The position numbers and the translations under genes are program-made. Shown in pieces: positions 53,508 through 63,883 of a stretch of DNA of 64,000 nucleotides (position 1 is the stretch's first letter; every line of letters begins with the position of its first letter). Origin of the DNA: an uncultured Cytophagales bacterium. GTDB lineage: Bacteria; Bacteroidota; Bacteroidia; Cytophagales; Thermonemataceae. The stretch lies in the NCBI GenBank assembly GCA_937911505.1, contig CALEMF010000076.1, forward strand, positions 81,983 through 145,982, written 5' to 3'. The notes beneath the pieces are model-generated. The model had not been told where the DNA came from, made no database searches, and saw only the letters and a list, made by a program, of their open reading frames with translations.

Positions 53508-55685
53508 CTAAAGCCTTACCCCAAGTACCAATATGTCATCTCTTTTGATGGCGTTGCGACGGTGTGCCGCTATCTCTTCTTGAAGTAAACGCTTCTGTTG
53601 TAACATTGGTAGGTGATGATGGGTTTGTAGAAACTCTATAAAACGTTTCACACCTAGTTTTTGGCGTTGAGGATTAGGAGAGTCCGTCAACCCATCACTT
53701 GATAGGTAAACGCAGTCACCTGCTGTAAGTGTCACCTGCTGGTTCTCAAAAGGATGCTTGTTAATTTGCTCTATTCCTCCTATGCTTCTTCGATTTCCTT
53801 TTAGTGCTGTCATTTGCTGATTACTGATGATGTAGAGCGGTCGCTTTGCTCCGGCAAATGTAAGTATGTACTGTAGTTGCCGTTCATCAAACTCAATTTT
53901 ACATAAGCAGACATCCATGCCATCTGTATTGCCTGTCTCTCCTTGCTTCAACCCTTTTTTAATCCCTTCGTGAAGGGTGCTTAAAATATCTGCTGGATCG
54001 TATATTTTCTTTTCATTGACAATTTCGTTGAGAAGTGTATTCCCAATCATACTCATAAAAGCACCTGGTACCCCATGCCCTGTACAGTCTACCGCCGCTA
54101 GAAAAACACTATTATTTACCGCACTGAACCAATAAAAGTCTCCTGAAACCACATCTCTTGGTTCGTACAATACAAAACAATCTTTTAAGTAACTGGTAAT
54201 TTCCTCTTCGGAGGTGAGAATAGCTTTTTGTATTTGACTGGCATATTGAATACTCGTATTCAAGTGGTCGTTGAGCATTACCAGCTCTTTATTTTTCTGT
54301 TCAATAAAATCTCGCTGTGCGATAATCTCTTCCTGTTGTTGGTGTAGTTCTTCATTTTGAACCGTTACCTCTTCCTGCTTCTGCTGTAAAGCTTGGGTAC
54401 GCGCGCGTACCTTTTTTTCGAGCATTTCATTCTGTTCTTTAATGATGCGCTCGTTTTCTTGTGCCGCCTTAAGCGCTAAGCTTTTGGCTTTTTGTCTATC
54501 TTTTCGAATGGTATTGATTTGTTGGGTTAGAGCAAAAGAAAGCATTACCATCTGTATCGTGGCGCTTATCTCTGTGCTGTATCTAAAGAAAGCGCTGTTG
54601 GGAATAATACCCAGTGCGATGGAGGGCACGATTACCAGGGCAGCTAGGTAAATTCCCCAAGCAATCACATAGAACCTAGCCGTTTTATTGCCCATTATCC
54701 AAATAGTAACGCCTGCAGCAAAAATGAAGAGAGAGCCGACAATCACCGAAATAGCACCTATTTTGATCCCTATATTGTAAGGTGCCACCAGCCCCACCAG
54801 CGCACCGATGATAAACTAGACTATTAATATGGTAAAGAATTGGTGAAAACGAGGGGTGTATTTTTTAGTATCAAGAAAGCGCGTAGTAAAAAGGGTAGCA
54901 CTCATGATAGCGAGGCAAAGCGTAAAAGGAATCACAATATTGGCCCACCAAACGGCATCGCCCCAGAGAAAATGAAGCGGGTGTCCTGCTAGTGCTCCTT
55001 GAGAGATACAATAGGTAAGGGCATAGCAGCAATAGTATAAATAGCTAATATACCGAATAGCAAAGTAGAGTACCAAGTTATAGACTAGCATTACCAACAC
55101 CACTCCATAAAAAATACCAAATAGTACCTCTTTGGTGGCAATATAGGTTTGCATGCCTGCGCTAGTTTGTAGAGTTGCAGGTAGTTGCACAGAACTATCA
55201 GTTGATATTTTGAAATAGTAAGTCGCTGTTTTACCCGCTTCTGGTTGTATAGGAACAATAATCTCGTGGTAGGCGATGAGGCGTTCGCTAAAGGGAATCT
55301 TATCTCCAATTCGGTATTGTTGCCAACCTTCTACCTCGTCAAAATGATAGCATTCCACTACATCTAGTAAAGGGTAGCTAAAGGCAACAAAGCGTTCTTT
55401 TGTTTCTTTCCCTTCGTTTGTAATTGCTAGTTTAACCCAAAAATTGTGTTTGGAAAAGCCAAAGGAAGGGCTATTTGTGTTAGCAGACACAAATAAATTC
55501 TGGTTTTCTGGCAAAATGACCTCATCAAGCGACAATTTGTTGGAAGTATCCTTATAAATCTGGAAGTATTTCCCAATGTCGATGGTCTCCGTTTGGTCAT
55601 CAATGATCAATCTTTCTTGAGCGACTAGTGTATGCAGTGAACATAGGCACATAACTAGCCCATACAAGATCATTTCTTTATTCAT
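53508..55685 (-). pseudogene. 7TM-DISM sensor / SpoIIE-type phosphatase, interrupted by in-frame TAG
   Basis: From the ATG at 55685 to the stop at 53508 a single frame is broken by TAG at codon 290 (54818-54816). The first part has a signal peptide (SLHTLVAQE), a 7TMR-DISMED2 sensor domain and membrane helices; the second part continues with membrane helices (IIGALVGLVAPY to LGIIPNSAFF), a coiled coil and a PP2C/SpoIIE domain (AVDCTGHGVPGAFMSMIG, LSSDGLTD, RDDILVLG). Both parts are in the same frame with no other defect; the break lies inside a transmembrane helix. The whole gene would give a membrane phosphatase that turns a signal into dephosphorylation of an anti-sigma antagonist. GTG at 54797 could start the second part. 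Confidence 0.85.
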
Positions 55686-55786
55686 AAAGTAAGCAGTAGT
55701 TTGTAGTGGTTCAATGGTCAAAATTTAGGCATACTGAAGAGGATGCACAAATTTTCCTACAACTTTATATTAAACCTACCGTTTGA

Positions 55787-56986
55787 TTAAGGATAAGTCC
55801 GTTGAGGATCCTGTAACGCTTTCATAGCCAAGGTAAGCCCATTGAGCGTAAGTGGGAACATACGTTTTCCAGTGAAATCACGCAATATTTTGGTAGAGTA
55901 AGTAAACTCCCAGTGGTGTTCTGGGGAAGGGTTAAGCCACACTAAGTAAGGGAAATGCTCTTTGAGACGATGGAGCCATACTATGCCCGCTTCTTGGTTG
56001 TAATGTTCTACACTACCATGGGCGTGGGTGACTTCATAGGGAGACATGGCGGCATCTCCTACAAAAATAATTTTATAATCGCTGTTATATTTCTGAAAAA
56101 GCGTTGGAGTAGGCAAGCGTGCTTCATAACGACGACGGTTATCTTGCCAAACAGATTCATAAAGGCAATTATGGAAGTAGAAATACTCTAAATGCTTAAA
56201 TTCGTACTTGGCCGCCGAGAAAAGCTCTTCACAAACTTGTACATATTCGTCCATAGAGCCGCCTACGTCAAAGAGCATCAAAACTTTCACCCTATTTTTT
56301 TTAGAAGGTACTAGCTTTAGGTCTAGGAATCCTGCATTTTTACAGGTTTGTTGAATTGTTTGGGTCACATCTAACTCGTCGGGTGTACCTTCTCTGGTAA
56401 GCACGCGCAATCTCTTGAGGGCCAGCTTCATATTTCGCGTATTAAGCTCCACATCCCCTTTTAGATTTTTGAACAAGCGTTTGTCCCATACCTTAATGGC
56501 TTTTTTATGCCGACTCTCCTTCTGCCCTATTCTAAAGCCTTCTGGGTGATACCCATACGCTCCAAAGGGAGAAGTACCCTGCGTTCCTATAAATTTATTG
56601 CCTCCTTCATGGCGTTCGCCTTGTTCTTTTAGCAGTTCTTTCAAACGTTCTAAAAGGGCATCCAAACCACCCAAGGCTTCTATCATCGCCTTTTCTTCTT
56701 CTGAAAAATGACGTTCTTCTATCCCTTTCTTTAGCCACTCTTCAGGAATAGCTGCTAGTAGCTCAGCAGGAATATCCTCTAGATTACCAAAGTAAGCGCC
56801 AAACAGCGTGTCGAATACATCGAGGTACTGCTCGTGTTTTACGTAGATAGTTTTCGCCAGTGCATAAAAGTCATCTGTTTTGTAGGCTACTACCTCTTTG
56901 TCAAGCGCCTCTAGTAAGAGAAGATGCTCGCCGATCGTTACGGGCAGCCCATATCTTTTGAGTGTATAAAAAAAGTCTAAAAACAT
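55787..56986 (-). CDS. VWA-domain protein (CoxE-like)
   Basis: 399 residues. Early helical segment LLLLEALDKEVVAYKTDDFYALAKTIYVKHEQYLDVFDTLF, then a charged linker and a von Willebrand A domain. The MIDAS metal site is MLFDVGGSMDEYVQVCE (a DxGGS variant, common in CoxE-like members), and the C-terminus carries YKIIFVGDAAMSPYEV. Normally acts with a MoxR AAA ATPase, and the moxR-like gene begins directly upstream, 1 nt away. Such pairs insert metals or assemble complexes. Confidence 0.87.
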   Translation of the reverse strand: MFLDFFYTLKRYGLPVTIGEHLLLLEALDKEVVAYKTDDFYALAKTIYVKHEQYLDVFDTLFGAYFGNLEDIPAELLAAIPEEWLKKGIEERHFSEEEKAMIEALGGLDALLERLKELLKEQGERHEGGNKFIGTQGTSPFGAYGYHPEGFRIGQKESRHKKAIKVWDKRLFKNLKGDVELNTRNMKLALKRLRVLTREGTPDELDVTQTIQQTCKNAGFLDLKLVPSKKNRVKVLMLFDVGGSMDEYVQVCEELFSAAKYEFKHLEYFYFHNCLYESVWQDNRRRYEARLPTPTLFQKYNSDYKIIFVGDAAMSPYEVTHAHGSVEHYNQEAGIVWLHRLKEHFPYLVWLNPSPEHHWEFTYSTKILRDFTGKRMFPLTLNGLTLAMKALQDPQRTYP

Positions 56987-56987
56987 A

Positions 56988-57818
56988 TCAATACCCCTTT
57001 CTCATTTTATCAAACAAGTTGAAATCTTGCTCATTTTTTACTAAAGCACCCGTGTAAGGTGGCATCGCCTCAGCAAAATCTACCTTTGATAAATCTTTTG
57101 CCTTTACTTTCCCTAGGTTTAAAAGCTTGATCCAATCGAGCAGCTCACTGGTAGAGGGCTTTTTCTTCATTCCTTTCAGTGTACGTAGGTTATAGAAAAC
57201 TTTCATAGCATTATCGATTAGCTTGTCTTCTAAATCTGGGTAGTGTACTTGTATAATGCGGTGCATGGTAGCAGGATCGGGAAAGGCAATGTAATGGAAA
57301 AAACACCTTCTCAGAAAGGCATCGGGTAGTTCTTTTTCGTTATTGGAAGTAATGATGATAATAGGACGATGCTTGGCCTGTATACGTTGTTGGGTCTCGT
57401 AGCAGTCAAACGCCATTTTATCCAGTTCTAGAAGTAAATCATTTGGAAACTCAATATCGGCTTTGTCTATTTCATCAATCAGCAATACCGCCGTCTCATC
57501 TGTCTCGAAGGCCTGCCACACTTTTCCTTTGATAATATAGTTGGCAATGTCTTGTACACGTGCCTCTCCTAATTGAGAATCACGTAAGCGAGAGACGGCA
57601 TCGTATTCGTACAAGCCCTGCTGGGCGGTAGTAGTAGATTTTATGTGCCATGTAAACAGGGGCTTGGCTAGTGCTTTGGCTACCTCAAAAGCCAGCAAAG
57701 TTTTACCTGTTCCAGGTTCTCCTTTAATGAGTAAAGGTTTTTGGAGAGTGATAGCCGCATTGACGGCAATTTGTAAATCGTTGGTTGCTACATAACGGTC
57801 GGTTCCCTGAAACTGCAT
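56988..57818 (-). CDS. MoxR-type AAA+ ATPase
   Basis: 276 residues. Walker A LIKGEPGTGKTLLAFEVA, Walker B VLLIDEIDKAD, sensor 1 IIITSNNEKELPDAFLRRC with the Arg finger, and the GDAFLRR-like end. This is the MoxR/RavA chaperone type. It forms a couple with the VWA gene following after 1 nt and is likely used to assemble or activate a protein complex, target unknown. The AI-2E-type gene lies 8 nt upstream, perhaps in one transcript. Confidence 0.93.
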   Translation of the reverse strand: MQFQGTDRYVATNDLQIAVNAAITLQKPLLIKGEPGTGKTLLAFEVAKALAKPLFTWHIKSTTTAQQGLYEYDAVSRLRDSQLGEARVQDIANYIIKGKVWQAFETDETAVLLIDEIDKADIEFPNDLLLELDKMAFDCYETQQRIQAKHRPIIIITSNNEKELPDAFLRRCFFHYIAFPDPATMHRIIQVHYPDLEDKLIDNAMKVFYNLRTLKGMKKKPSTSELLDWIKLLNLGKVKAKDLSKVDFAEAMPPYTGALVKNEQDFNLFDKMRKGY

Positions 57819-57826
57819 ATAAAAGC

Positions 57827-58864
57827 TTATTTTTTACGTTGATAACTGCGAAACAAATAACGGCTTGTATAAATTCGTACAAGCAACATAAAGTAAGAAA
57901 TGAGTAAAGGGCCTATTACCAATCCAACAATACCAAAAGCGGATAGCCCTACGATGATTCCTAAGAAAGTAACAATAGGATGGATATTACCCATATATTT
58001 GTTAATAAACAACCGCAGGAGGTTATCGATGTTGGCAACCAAGCCAAAGCCCCACAATAAAATACCCACGCCGTTTCCTAGTTGCCCTGTAGCAAAGAGA
58101 TATAATCCTCCCGGTACAAATACCAAAGCAGAGCCTACAATAGGAATAAAGGAAGCAAAAATAGCAATGAGCCCATACATAAAGGGGTCAGCGATCCCAA
58201 AAATCAAGAAACCTACGCCTACTAAAGAGCCTTGTACGAACGAAATGATGCCTTGCCCAATGACATTGCTATAAGTCGACGTCTTTAAGTAACGCGCAAA
58301 CTCGATGGTATCTCTTCTAGAAAAAGGCGCATAGCGCATTAAATACGCCTCCATTTTTCGGTAATGAGCAAACATAAAGTAGAGTAAGAAATACATCAAC
58401 GCCAGTTGTGCTGTAATGCTAATCAGATTATTGAGCACCTTTGAAAACACACTTACTACGCGGTTGGTCAGCTTTTCTAACTCTCTTTGTAGTATGTCTG
58501 GCTCTATGTATTCTTGTATGGGCGAGTTACTCACCAGTGTAGAGGCTTGATCGAATAGGTCTTTGTCTCTACTGAGTTCCATAATCCTTTGGGATACTTG
58601 GTATACTAACAAGCTGATGGGAAGTACGAACATTAGGAAAGAAATAAGTAGCATCAGTACACTGCTCCAGCCACTTGCCCACCCTTTTTTGGTGACCAAA
58701 CGATGATGAAGAGAACGCAGCAAAGTGTAGATCACGATGGCTCCAAAAAAAGCATTGAAGTAGTTTCTGAGATAATAGAGCAGAAACAACCCGATAAATA
58801 TCATAAAAAATTGTGCTGCTCGCTTTCGCTGCTGAAAACTATAGCTTCCTTTTGTGGGAATCAT
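57827..58864 (-). CDS. AI-2E / PerM-family permease
   Basis: 345 residues with about eight hydrophobic segments; the family motifs are GFLLYYLRNYFNAFFGAIVIY-like start, FIPIVGSALVFVPGGLYLF, and VTFLGIIVGLSAFGIVGLVIGPLLISYF at the C-terminus. Members move AI-2, sodium-linked substrates or have other jobs, so the substrate is not stated. Begins the group followed by moxR and VWA genes; its start is 120 nt from the divergent beta-propeller gene. Confidence 0.9.
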   Translation of the reverse strand: MIPTKGSYSFQQRKRAAQFFMIFIGLFLLYYLRNYFNAFFGAIVIYTLLRSLHHRLVTKKGWASGWSSVLMLLISFLMFVLPISLLVYQVSQRIMELSRDKDLFDQASTLVSNSPIQEYIEPDILQRELEKLTNRVVSVFSKVLNNLISITAQLALMYFLLYFMFAHYRKMEAYLMRYAPFSRRDTIEFARYLKTSTYSNVIGQGIISFVQGSLVGVGFLIFGIADPFMYGLIAIFASFIPIVGSALVFVPGGLYLFATGQLGNGVGILLWGFGLVANIDNLLRLFINKYMGNIHPIVTFLGIIVGLSAFGIVGLVIGPLLISYFMLLVRIYTSRYLFRSYQRKK

Positions 58865-58984
58865 ACTTTACTTTTATGTCTACAAATTTACAAGCAATTT
58901 AAACATTTATCTGGATTTCATAGGTGCTTTCCTTGTCCTTCGAGTGGATGTTCTATAAATTAAAGATTCATTAACCTTACAAGG

Positions 58985-59980
58985 ATGTCTAAAGAAGACT
59001 TACACTGTCATCGCCTTCTGTATGCACCTCATAGGCAAGAGGTACTTGCCCTCTCAAGTACGCGTCGTTTGCTGCGATGGCGAGTAGAAAAAGAACCACG
59101 TGTGGTCGAGGAGGTTTCTTACAATCACTTCTTTGATATACGCCCTATGAATGAGGAGTATTTTCTCTTGCTCAATCAGCAATCTTGTTGTGTAGAAGTT
59201 GTAAGATGGGATAATCTACAAAGTGTGCAGCAGGTAGCCATTCCTACTCCTCAATATAAACAGCTAGAAGATGCCCTTTTTATTCCCAATACTACGCGCC
59301 TCTTAGCGGGTGGTGGGTGGAATCCGCTTTACTTTATCGACTTGGAAACTGCGGAGAACGCAGCCGCTTTAGACTAAGAAGAAATAACCCATACAGGCTA
59401 CAGTACCTACTTGTCTGCTAGCTTTGCTGATGGCTTATTAGTACACACCAACAGCGACCAGTTCAATACCTTTGAACTGCGCCGACTAGACCCTACCGCA
59501 CAAAAACTAACTTACCTGAATAGTTTTGATGGCGATGTACGCCATCATAGAGATATAGTAAAGTTTATTCCACAAACCCAAAGCTTTGTACACGTTTGGA
59601 TGGATATGTATGGGATACAGCGCATACAATATTACCAGTATCGTGAGGCGCAACTCAAACGTATTTGGGAGGTAGCACTTCCTATGATTCTACACCAACC
59701 TAGCATATACAATGAATGGCGAAGTGGACTATATGTAGATGCGCACCGTACGCTGGTAGGTGCTGGGCAACAACTGATTAGTATTGTCAATACGATGGGG
59801 ATGCTACAAGGGAGAATTGAGAAGCACTGGATTGTTCCTGCCGTCATTCAAGATATGACGGTTGACCTTGCCGATCGAACCTTACTTCTTGCTACTGACC
59901 AAGGGATTCTCAAGTGGGACACCCAACAACCCAGTACACAACAACAGAACGTCAGGCTTCATTTACAGCCTTTTTACTAG
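58985..59980 (+). pseudogene. Beta-propeller-like protein, interrupted by in-frame TAA
   Basis: 332 codons from ATG 58985. The frame is cut by TAA at codon 131 (59375-59377) and then continues in the same frame to 59980. Both halves have repeated four-stranded blades with WD-like spacing (for example ALSSTRRLLRWRV, LLAGGGWNPLYFIDLE before the break; LLVHTNSDQFNTFELRRLD and LLLATDQGILKWDTQ after), so they belong to one propeller. ATG-based re-initiation after the break would start in the middle of a blade (59411 ATG: no, TTG/CTG only). No signal peptide, probably cytoplasmic. Function unknown. Confidence 0.75.
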
Positions 59981-60088
59981 GCTTTATAGCCATTCACCAA
60001 AAAATATCAAAACTATTGGTTTATTATGGTTAGTTGCGTACATTTGGGTCTAGGTGTTTTAATATAAAGTTAGCTCCTTCTAACTTTT

Positions 60089-60122
60089 CTCAGAGGCTTA
60101 TAGGTGGGCCTCTGAGTTTTTT
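60089..60122 (+). terminator. Intrinsic terminator after the beta-propeller gene
   Basis: Stem CTCAGAGGC (60089-60097), loop TTATAGGTGG, GCCTCTGAG (60108-60116), then TTTTTT (60117-60122). Plus strand, 109 nt after the stop. Confidence 0.92.
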
Positions 60123-60670
60123 ATGGCCTCTCATAAAAGTGTCAATCTGTTCAAAATTGAGCCTAAACCATCACTAAAAATTCTTCGAAGAATAGTACTT
60201 AATAGCTTAAAAAAAGAAGCTTTTTCTGTAAACCGATATGTCGAAAAAGGCAGAGAATGAAATGATCTTACACCTTGGCCATATCCTTAAAAACTTATAG
60301 AAGTTTAGTATATCGAATGCTGTATTAAACAATTAAATTTCTTATTTTTACATAAAATATACATACTGCTTAAAGAAGGTAGGTGAAGCTTTTTACTTTT
60401 CATACGCACTCTTTAAGTTCTAGTAAAACATAGAAAGTCATAATCATATTGCGAGCGAGCTAATCATTGCTCCGCTATTATTATTCATAGGAGATTGTCT
60501 TACCCTATATGTAATATACTAATAGCGTAACATGTCCAATTAATAGTTGGAAGCTGCTCCTTTACAACGTTGTTATTAGCTGAAGCTACCTCTACTTCTC
60601 ACGAGAAAAGTAGAATAGGTAGGTATGATTAATCATAATTATTCTTTCGCTGATCTAATCTATTTTATCA
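60123..60670. other. AT-rich region before the large protein gene
   Basis: About 550 bp with no ORF over 50 codons that looks real, no tRNA and no strong hairpin. AT-rich, with likely promoter DNA for the next gene near the right end, though no clean TAnnTTTG with a -33 box was seen. Confidence 0.4.
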
Positions 60671-63600
60671 ATGCGCAACGTAAGAAAATACAGTAAAGAT
60701 ACCCATAAGAGCAATAGCTTCTTTACAAAGAAACAAGGGAATACACCTCTTATGATGCCCAATGATGCCAAAGCTACACAGAAAAGGCAAGACGAAGCAG
60801 ACGCTGCCATAGCAGCATTATTAAAGGATAAGAAGGGCGATGAAACGACCTCTAGTGCTTCAGGCAAGCGCTCTGGTGAAAAAGAAATAAAGAAAGGTAG
60901 TGGTATTTGGCACATTCGCAAGCCCGATGATAGTATCAGAATGCAGGCACAGTTTGTTTTTCGTGTCGAATCTCATCTGTTAAGTCAAGGGATCACTGGC
61001 TATTTTGCCGAAATAGAATCTTACTACCTTACCCATTATACAAGTCTACTTCAAAAAGATGTGAGTGCTCACCTGGTTGAGCAGGATGATGCTGATAGTA
61101 CACCTCGCCTTTTAGGCGCACTTACCTATCTTGCAAAGGGTAATCTAAAAGCGGAAGATCCCTTGTTTAAGATTCCTGCTATGGTTTATTTAACCAAACA
61201 CCTTTTCTTTGCTCCGCTAGCAGGTGCTCTTGACGCTTATAAGTCCGAAGCGTCCGAAGTTAGCCCTTTTAAATCTAGCTTCCTTAGCCAAAAAGCAGCC
61301 GTTCCACTCTGGGATATTTACAAAAAAGGAACACCCATTCAACTTCTTGAGAGAGGGGTACATATAGAAATTTTACAACAAGCCCTCAATGATTTTTACA
61401 GAAATAACCCAAGTAGTCGTTTCGAACCCATTCCTGTCAATGGGGTCTTTGACCAAGCTACTGTATCTGCTTTTTCAATTTTCCAAGCAGAATTGGGCAT
61501 TCAAAGAGAGGCAGAAGGTGTTGTAAGCGCTGAGACCCTTCAAGTACTCGATAGTGTTAATAGTAGTGATGAGACTTCTTCTCAGAAAATTATTGGTAGT
61601 TTTGCATTGGTTTATGGACAGTCGCTTAGAAAAGGAAATAGTAAAGCGCGTTTTCACAGCCAAGCAGATCATAAAAGTGGTGGTCGTAGCTTAGTGCTCA
61701 ACGAAAAATTGTACATAAGACGGCGCGTAGCGCCTGGTTGGTATGAGGCGATAGATCGAACGGGCAAGGTAGGTTACGTAGATGGTTCATATCTTAAAAT
61801 GCTTAACAACATCGAAGATAAGGGAGCGCGGCTTCATTATGTTACCGAAAGTAGCTTGGAACCCATCATAGACCGTTACTACAAGAATGCCCCGAAAGGC
61901 ACCTCAGGAAGTACCGACTACGATAGACTTCACAACCGAAGGCTGTATGCCTATGCCATTCATTACCTTAATCAACAAACTAATGAAGTAGTCAGCATTG
62001 AAGCCGATCAAGGCTTATTTGACACAAGAAATGAGTATAAGCGCTTAGGTGTAATGAAAAATCACTGGATTTGGATACCTAGCGAGACTTACGTAATGCG
62101 CCTGTATACTGAACGTAAAATCAAATCAGGCTCAAAACGCATCGATACAACAAACGTAGTCAAAGATACTTACCAAAGCTTTTTGCAGACCCTAGACAAG
62201 ATCATTCCTATAGGGGTAGGTTTTCGTATTGATAAAGCTATCGGATTGACAGTTGGCTTTCTGGGTGGAGATATGGAAGAAGGCCTTTATGTATACAGGA
62301 AAAGTAAAGATGTTATTTTTATTCAAAGAAGAGCCATGGTAGCAGGTGGTATCGATGTAGGCGTAGGTGCTGGCTTTTTTACAGGTAAAAAGGACAAAAA
62401 GAAGAAAAAGAAGAGTAAAGTACAGGTGAAGATGAGCGTGAGGGAGAAAAAGAGGGAAATGCAGAAGAAAAAGCAGCAACAACGCAAAGATGGTATGAAG
62501 GTAGGACTTGGTGGAGAAGTAGGCGCACAGGCATCTGCTAAACTACAGATGACGGGCTATCAAAATTTTGAGTTTCCTTTCAAAAATGATTGGGCATTGC
62601 TCAGTGTGTTGGCGGCAGCCTCTTATTCAGACGTAGACAGTATTAAAGGCTATGCTATCATTACAATATTAGATGCGCTCTTTGGTCAAAATATTAATCC
62701 TATGAACTACCTTGTAGAAACCAAAGGAACACTTGGCGGGTATGTGCAAGGATTCGGTAAAGCCGGTATTGGTAGTAGATTAGGGAAGAAAGACTACAAA
62801 GGAGCCTACAAAGCGAATGAGCATGCTGACGATCGACAAGGCACTGTCGCCTACCAAACATTTGATCCACAACGCATTGTAGCGATGTTTACTACTTTTG
62901 GTATTTCCATGGGTATGCAAGGAAGTGTACTAGCTGGGATGGAAACCCACTATCTCGATAGTAATGGGGAAGAAACCCAAGCGATGAATGCCCGCTACCT
63001 TGATGTAGTGGGATTAGTAGAAGCAAAAGGAAGCCTAGATTTTTTCTTTAGTTTATTACAACAGTTTGGTGGAGGACTTAAAGCCAAATATCGTTATGAT
63101 TTACAACGGCAAGACAAACAACCTACTTTTATGGGAGCGGGCTTCTACCTCACTTCTGGTGAGCTAGACTACTATGAAGGTGCAGGTAGTGAGATGGAAT
63201 TTTTTACTAATAAATCTGATCTACTAAACTACCTGAAAAAGGTGGTTACTAAAGAGAAGGATTTTACTTGGGAAGATCTTGTTCACACGCTAAAGGAACT
63301 CAATATTACGAAAAGAACAGCAATCCCTTTTCAGTGGTGGACTAAAGGGGGAGGTAAATTGTATGGCAGACGAAAAAAAGCATTTAGAACGGTAAAGAAT
63401 TTATTAAAAAGGAAGTCTAGCCTTCAAAATGTACTTGATTTCAACTTTTTCCTCACTACTGAATTTTCCATCTCTACTATGCAAATTATCCCCTTCGGAG
63501 AACTGGTAGTAGAGGCGCTCAAAAAAATAAAAAATCGAGAACAACCTCTCAGACAGATTTTCCAAGACATTATTACTTTTACTGAGACAGGGCAATTCCC

Positions 63601-63883
63601 TAGCTATTTGAAGGATATTATCTTGTTTTTGTTTGATGACACCGTTATTAAAGAAGCCAGAATGCACGCTTCAGCAGGACTCTCTTTTGCTGGTGGTGGT
63701 AAGGTAGGGACAGGATTAAAACTGAGAGTAGATGCGTTTGGTAGTGCCTTCGCAACGTATGAGGTGAATGTAACAAATACACTGCAGCAAGAGATAAAAG
63801 CTAGCCAAGAACAAGGAAGACATCTGGACGTTCTGAAGATACTCTTTGAAGGCAACGAGCAAGCTGGTGAGTCTCCTGAATAA
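60671..63883 (+). CDS. Large protein with peptidoglycan-binding and SH3-like segments
   Basis: 1070 residues, no signal peptide or membrane segment. Residues 1-45 have NSFFTKKQGN, a Met-Pro-Asn block and DEADAAIAAL; residues about 215-300 form a peptidoglycan_binding_1-like helical domain (GVHIEILQQALNDFY, VNGVFDQATVSAFSIFQAELGI); residues about 340-377 look like a bacterial SH3 (LYIRRRVAPGWYEAIDRTGKVGYVDGSYL). A Lys-rich tract (about 573-610) is followed by Gly-rich strand segments (GLGGEVGAQASAKLQM, LGGYVQGFGKAGIGSRLG and near the end AGLSFAGGGKVGTGLKLRV) that resemble repeats. The N-terminus faintly recalls DUF4157-type eCIS cargo. Family and function are not recognised. Confidence 0.7.
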   Translation: MRNVRKYSKDTHKSNSFFTKKQGNTPLMMPNDAKATQKRQDEADAAIAALLKDKKGDETTSSASGKRSGEKEIKKGSGIWHIRKPDDSIRMQAQFVFRVESHLLSQGITGYFAEIESYYLTHYTSLLQKDVSAHLVEQDDADSTPRLLGALTYLAKGNLKAEDPLFKIPAMVYLTKHLFFAPLAGALDAYKSEASEVSPFKSSFLSQKAAVPLWDIYKKGTPIQLLERGVHIEILQQALNDFYRNNPSSRFEPIPVNGVFDQATVSAFSIFQAELGIQREAEGVVSAETLQVLDSVNSSDETSSQKIIGSFALVYGQSLRKGNSKARFHSQADHKSGGRSLVLNEKLYIRRRVAPGWYEAIDRTGKVGYVDGSYLKMLNNIEDKGARLHYVTESSLEPIIDRYYKNAPKGTSGSTDYDRLHNRRLYAYAIHYLNQQTNEVVSIEADQGLFDTRNEYKRLGVMKNHWIWIPSETYVMRLYTERKIKSGSKRIDTTNVVKDTYQSFLQTLDKIIPIGVGFRIDKAIGLTVGFLGGDMEEGLYVYRKSKDVIFIQRRAMVAGGIDVGVGAGFFTGKKDKKKKKKSKVQVKMSVREKKREMQKKKQQQRKDGMKVGLGGEVGAQASAKLQMTGYQNFEFPFKNDWALLSVLAAASYSDVDSIKGYAIITILDALFGQNINPMNYLVETKGTLGGYVQGFGKAGIGSRLGKKDYKGAYKANEHADDRQGTVAYQTFDPQRIVAMFTTFGISMGMQGSVLAGMETHYLDSNGEETQAMNARYLDVVGLVEAKGSLDFFFSLLQQFGGGLKAKYRYDLQRQDKQPTFMGAGFYLTSGELDYYEGAGSEMEFFTNKSDLLNYLKKVVTKEKDFTWEDLVHTLKELNITKRTAIPFQWWTKGGGKLYGRRKKAFRTVKNLLKRKSSLQNVLDFNFFLTTEFSISTMQIIPFGELVVEALKKIKNREQPLRQIFQDIITFTETGQFPSYLKDIILFLFDDTVIKEARMHASAGLSFAGGGKVGTGLKLRVDAFGSAFATYEVNVTNTLQQEIKASQEQGRHLDVLKILFEGNEQAGESPE

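Noticed and set aside
1..59980. Reassigned stop codons (recoding) as cause of the three in-frame stops
   Set aside because: Both TAA and TAG are involved, and long housekeeping genes (leuS, tyrS, argS, coaBC, M13) have none inside while ending in normal stops.
59411..59980. Second half of the propeller as a separate gene
   Set aside because: It starts inside a blade, has no proper start codon, and is in the same frame as the first half with one TAA between.
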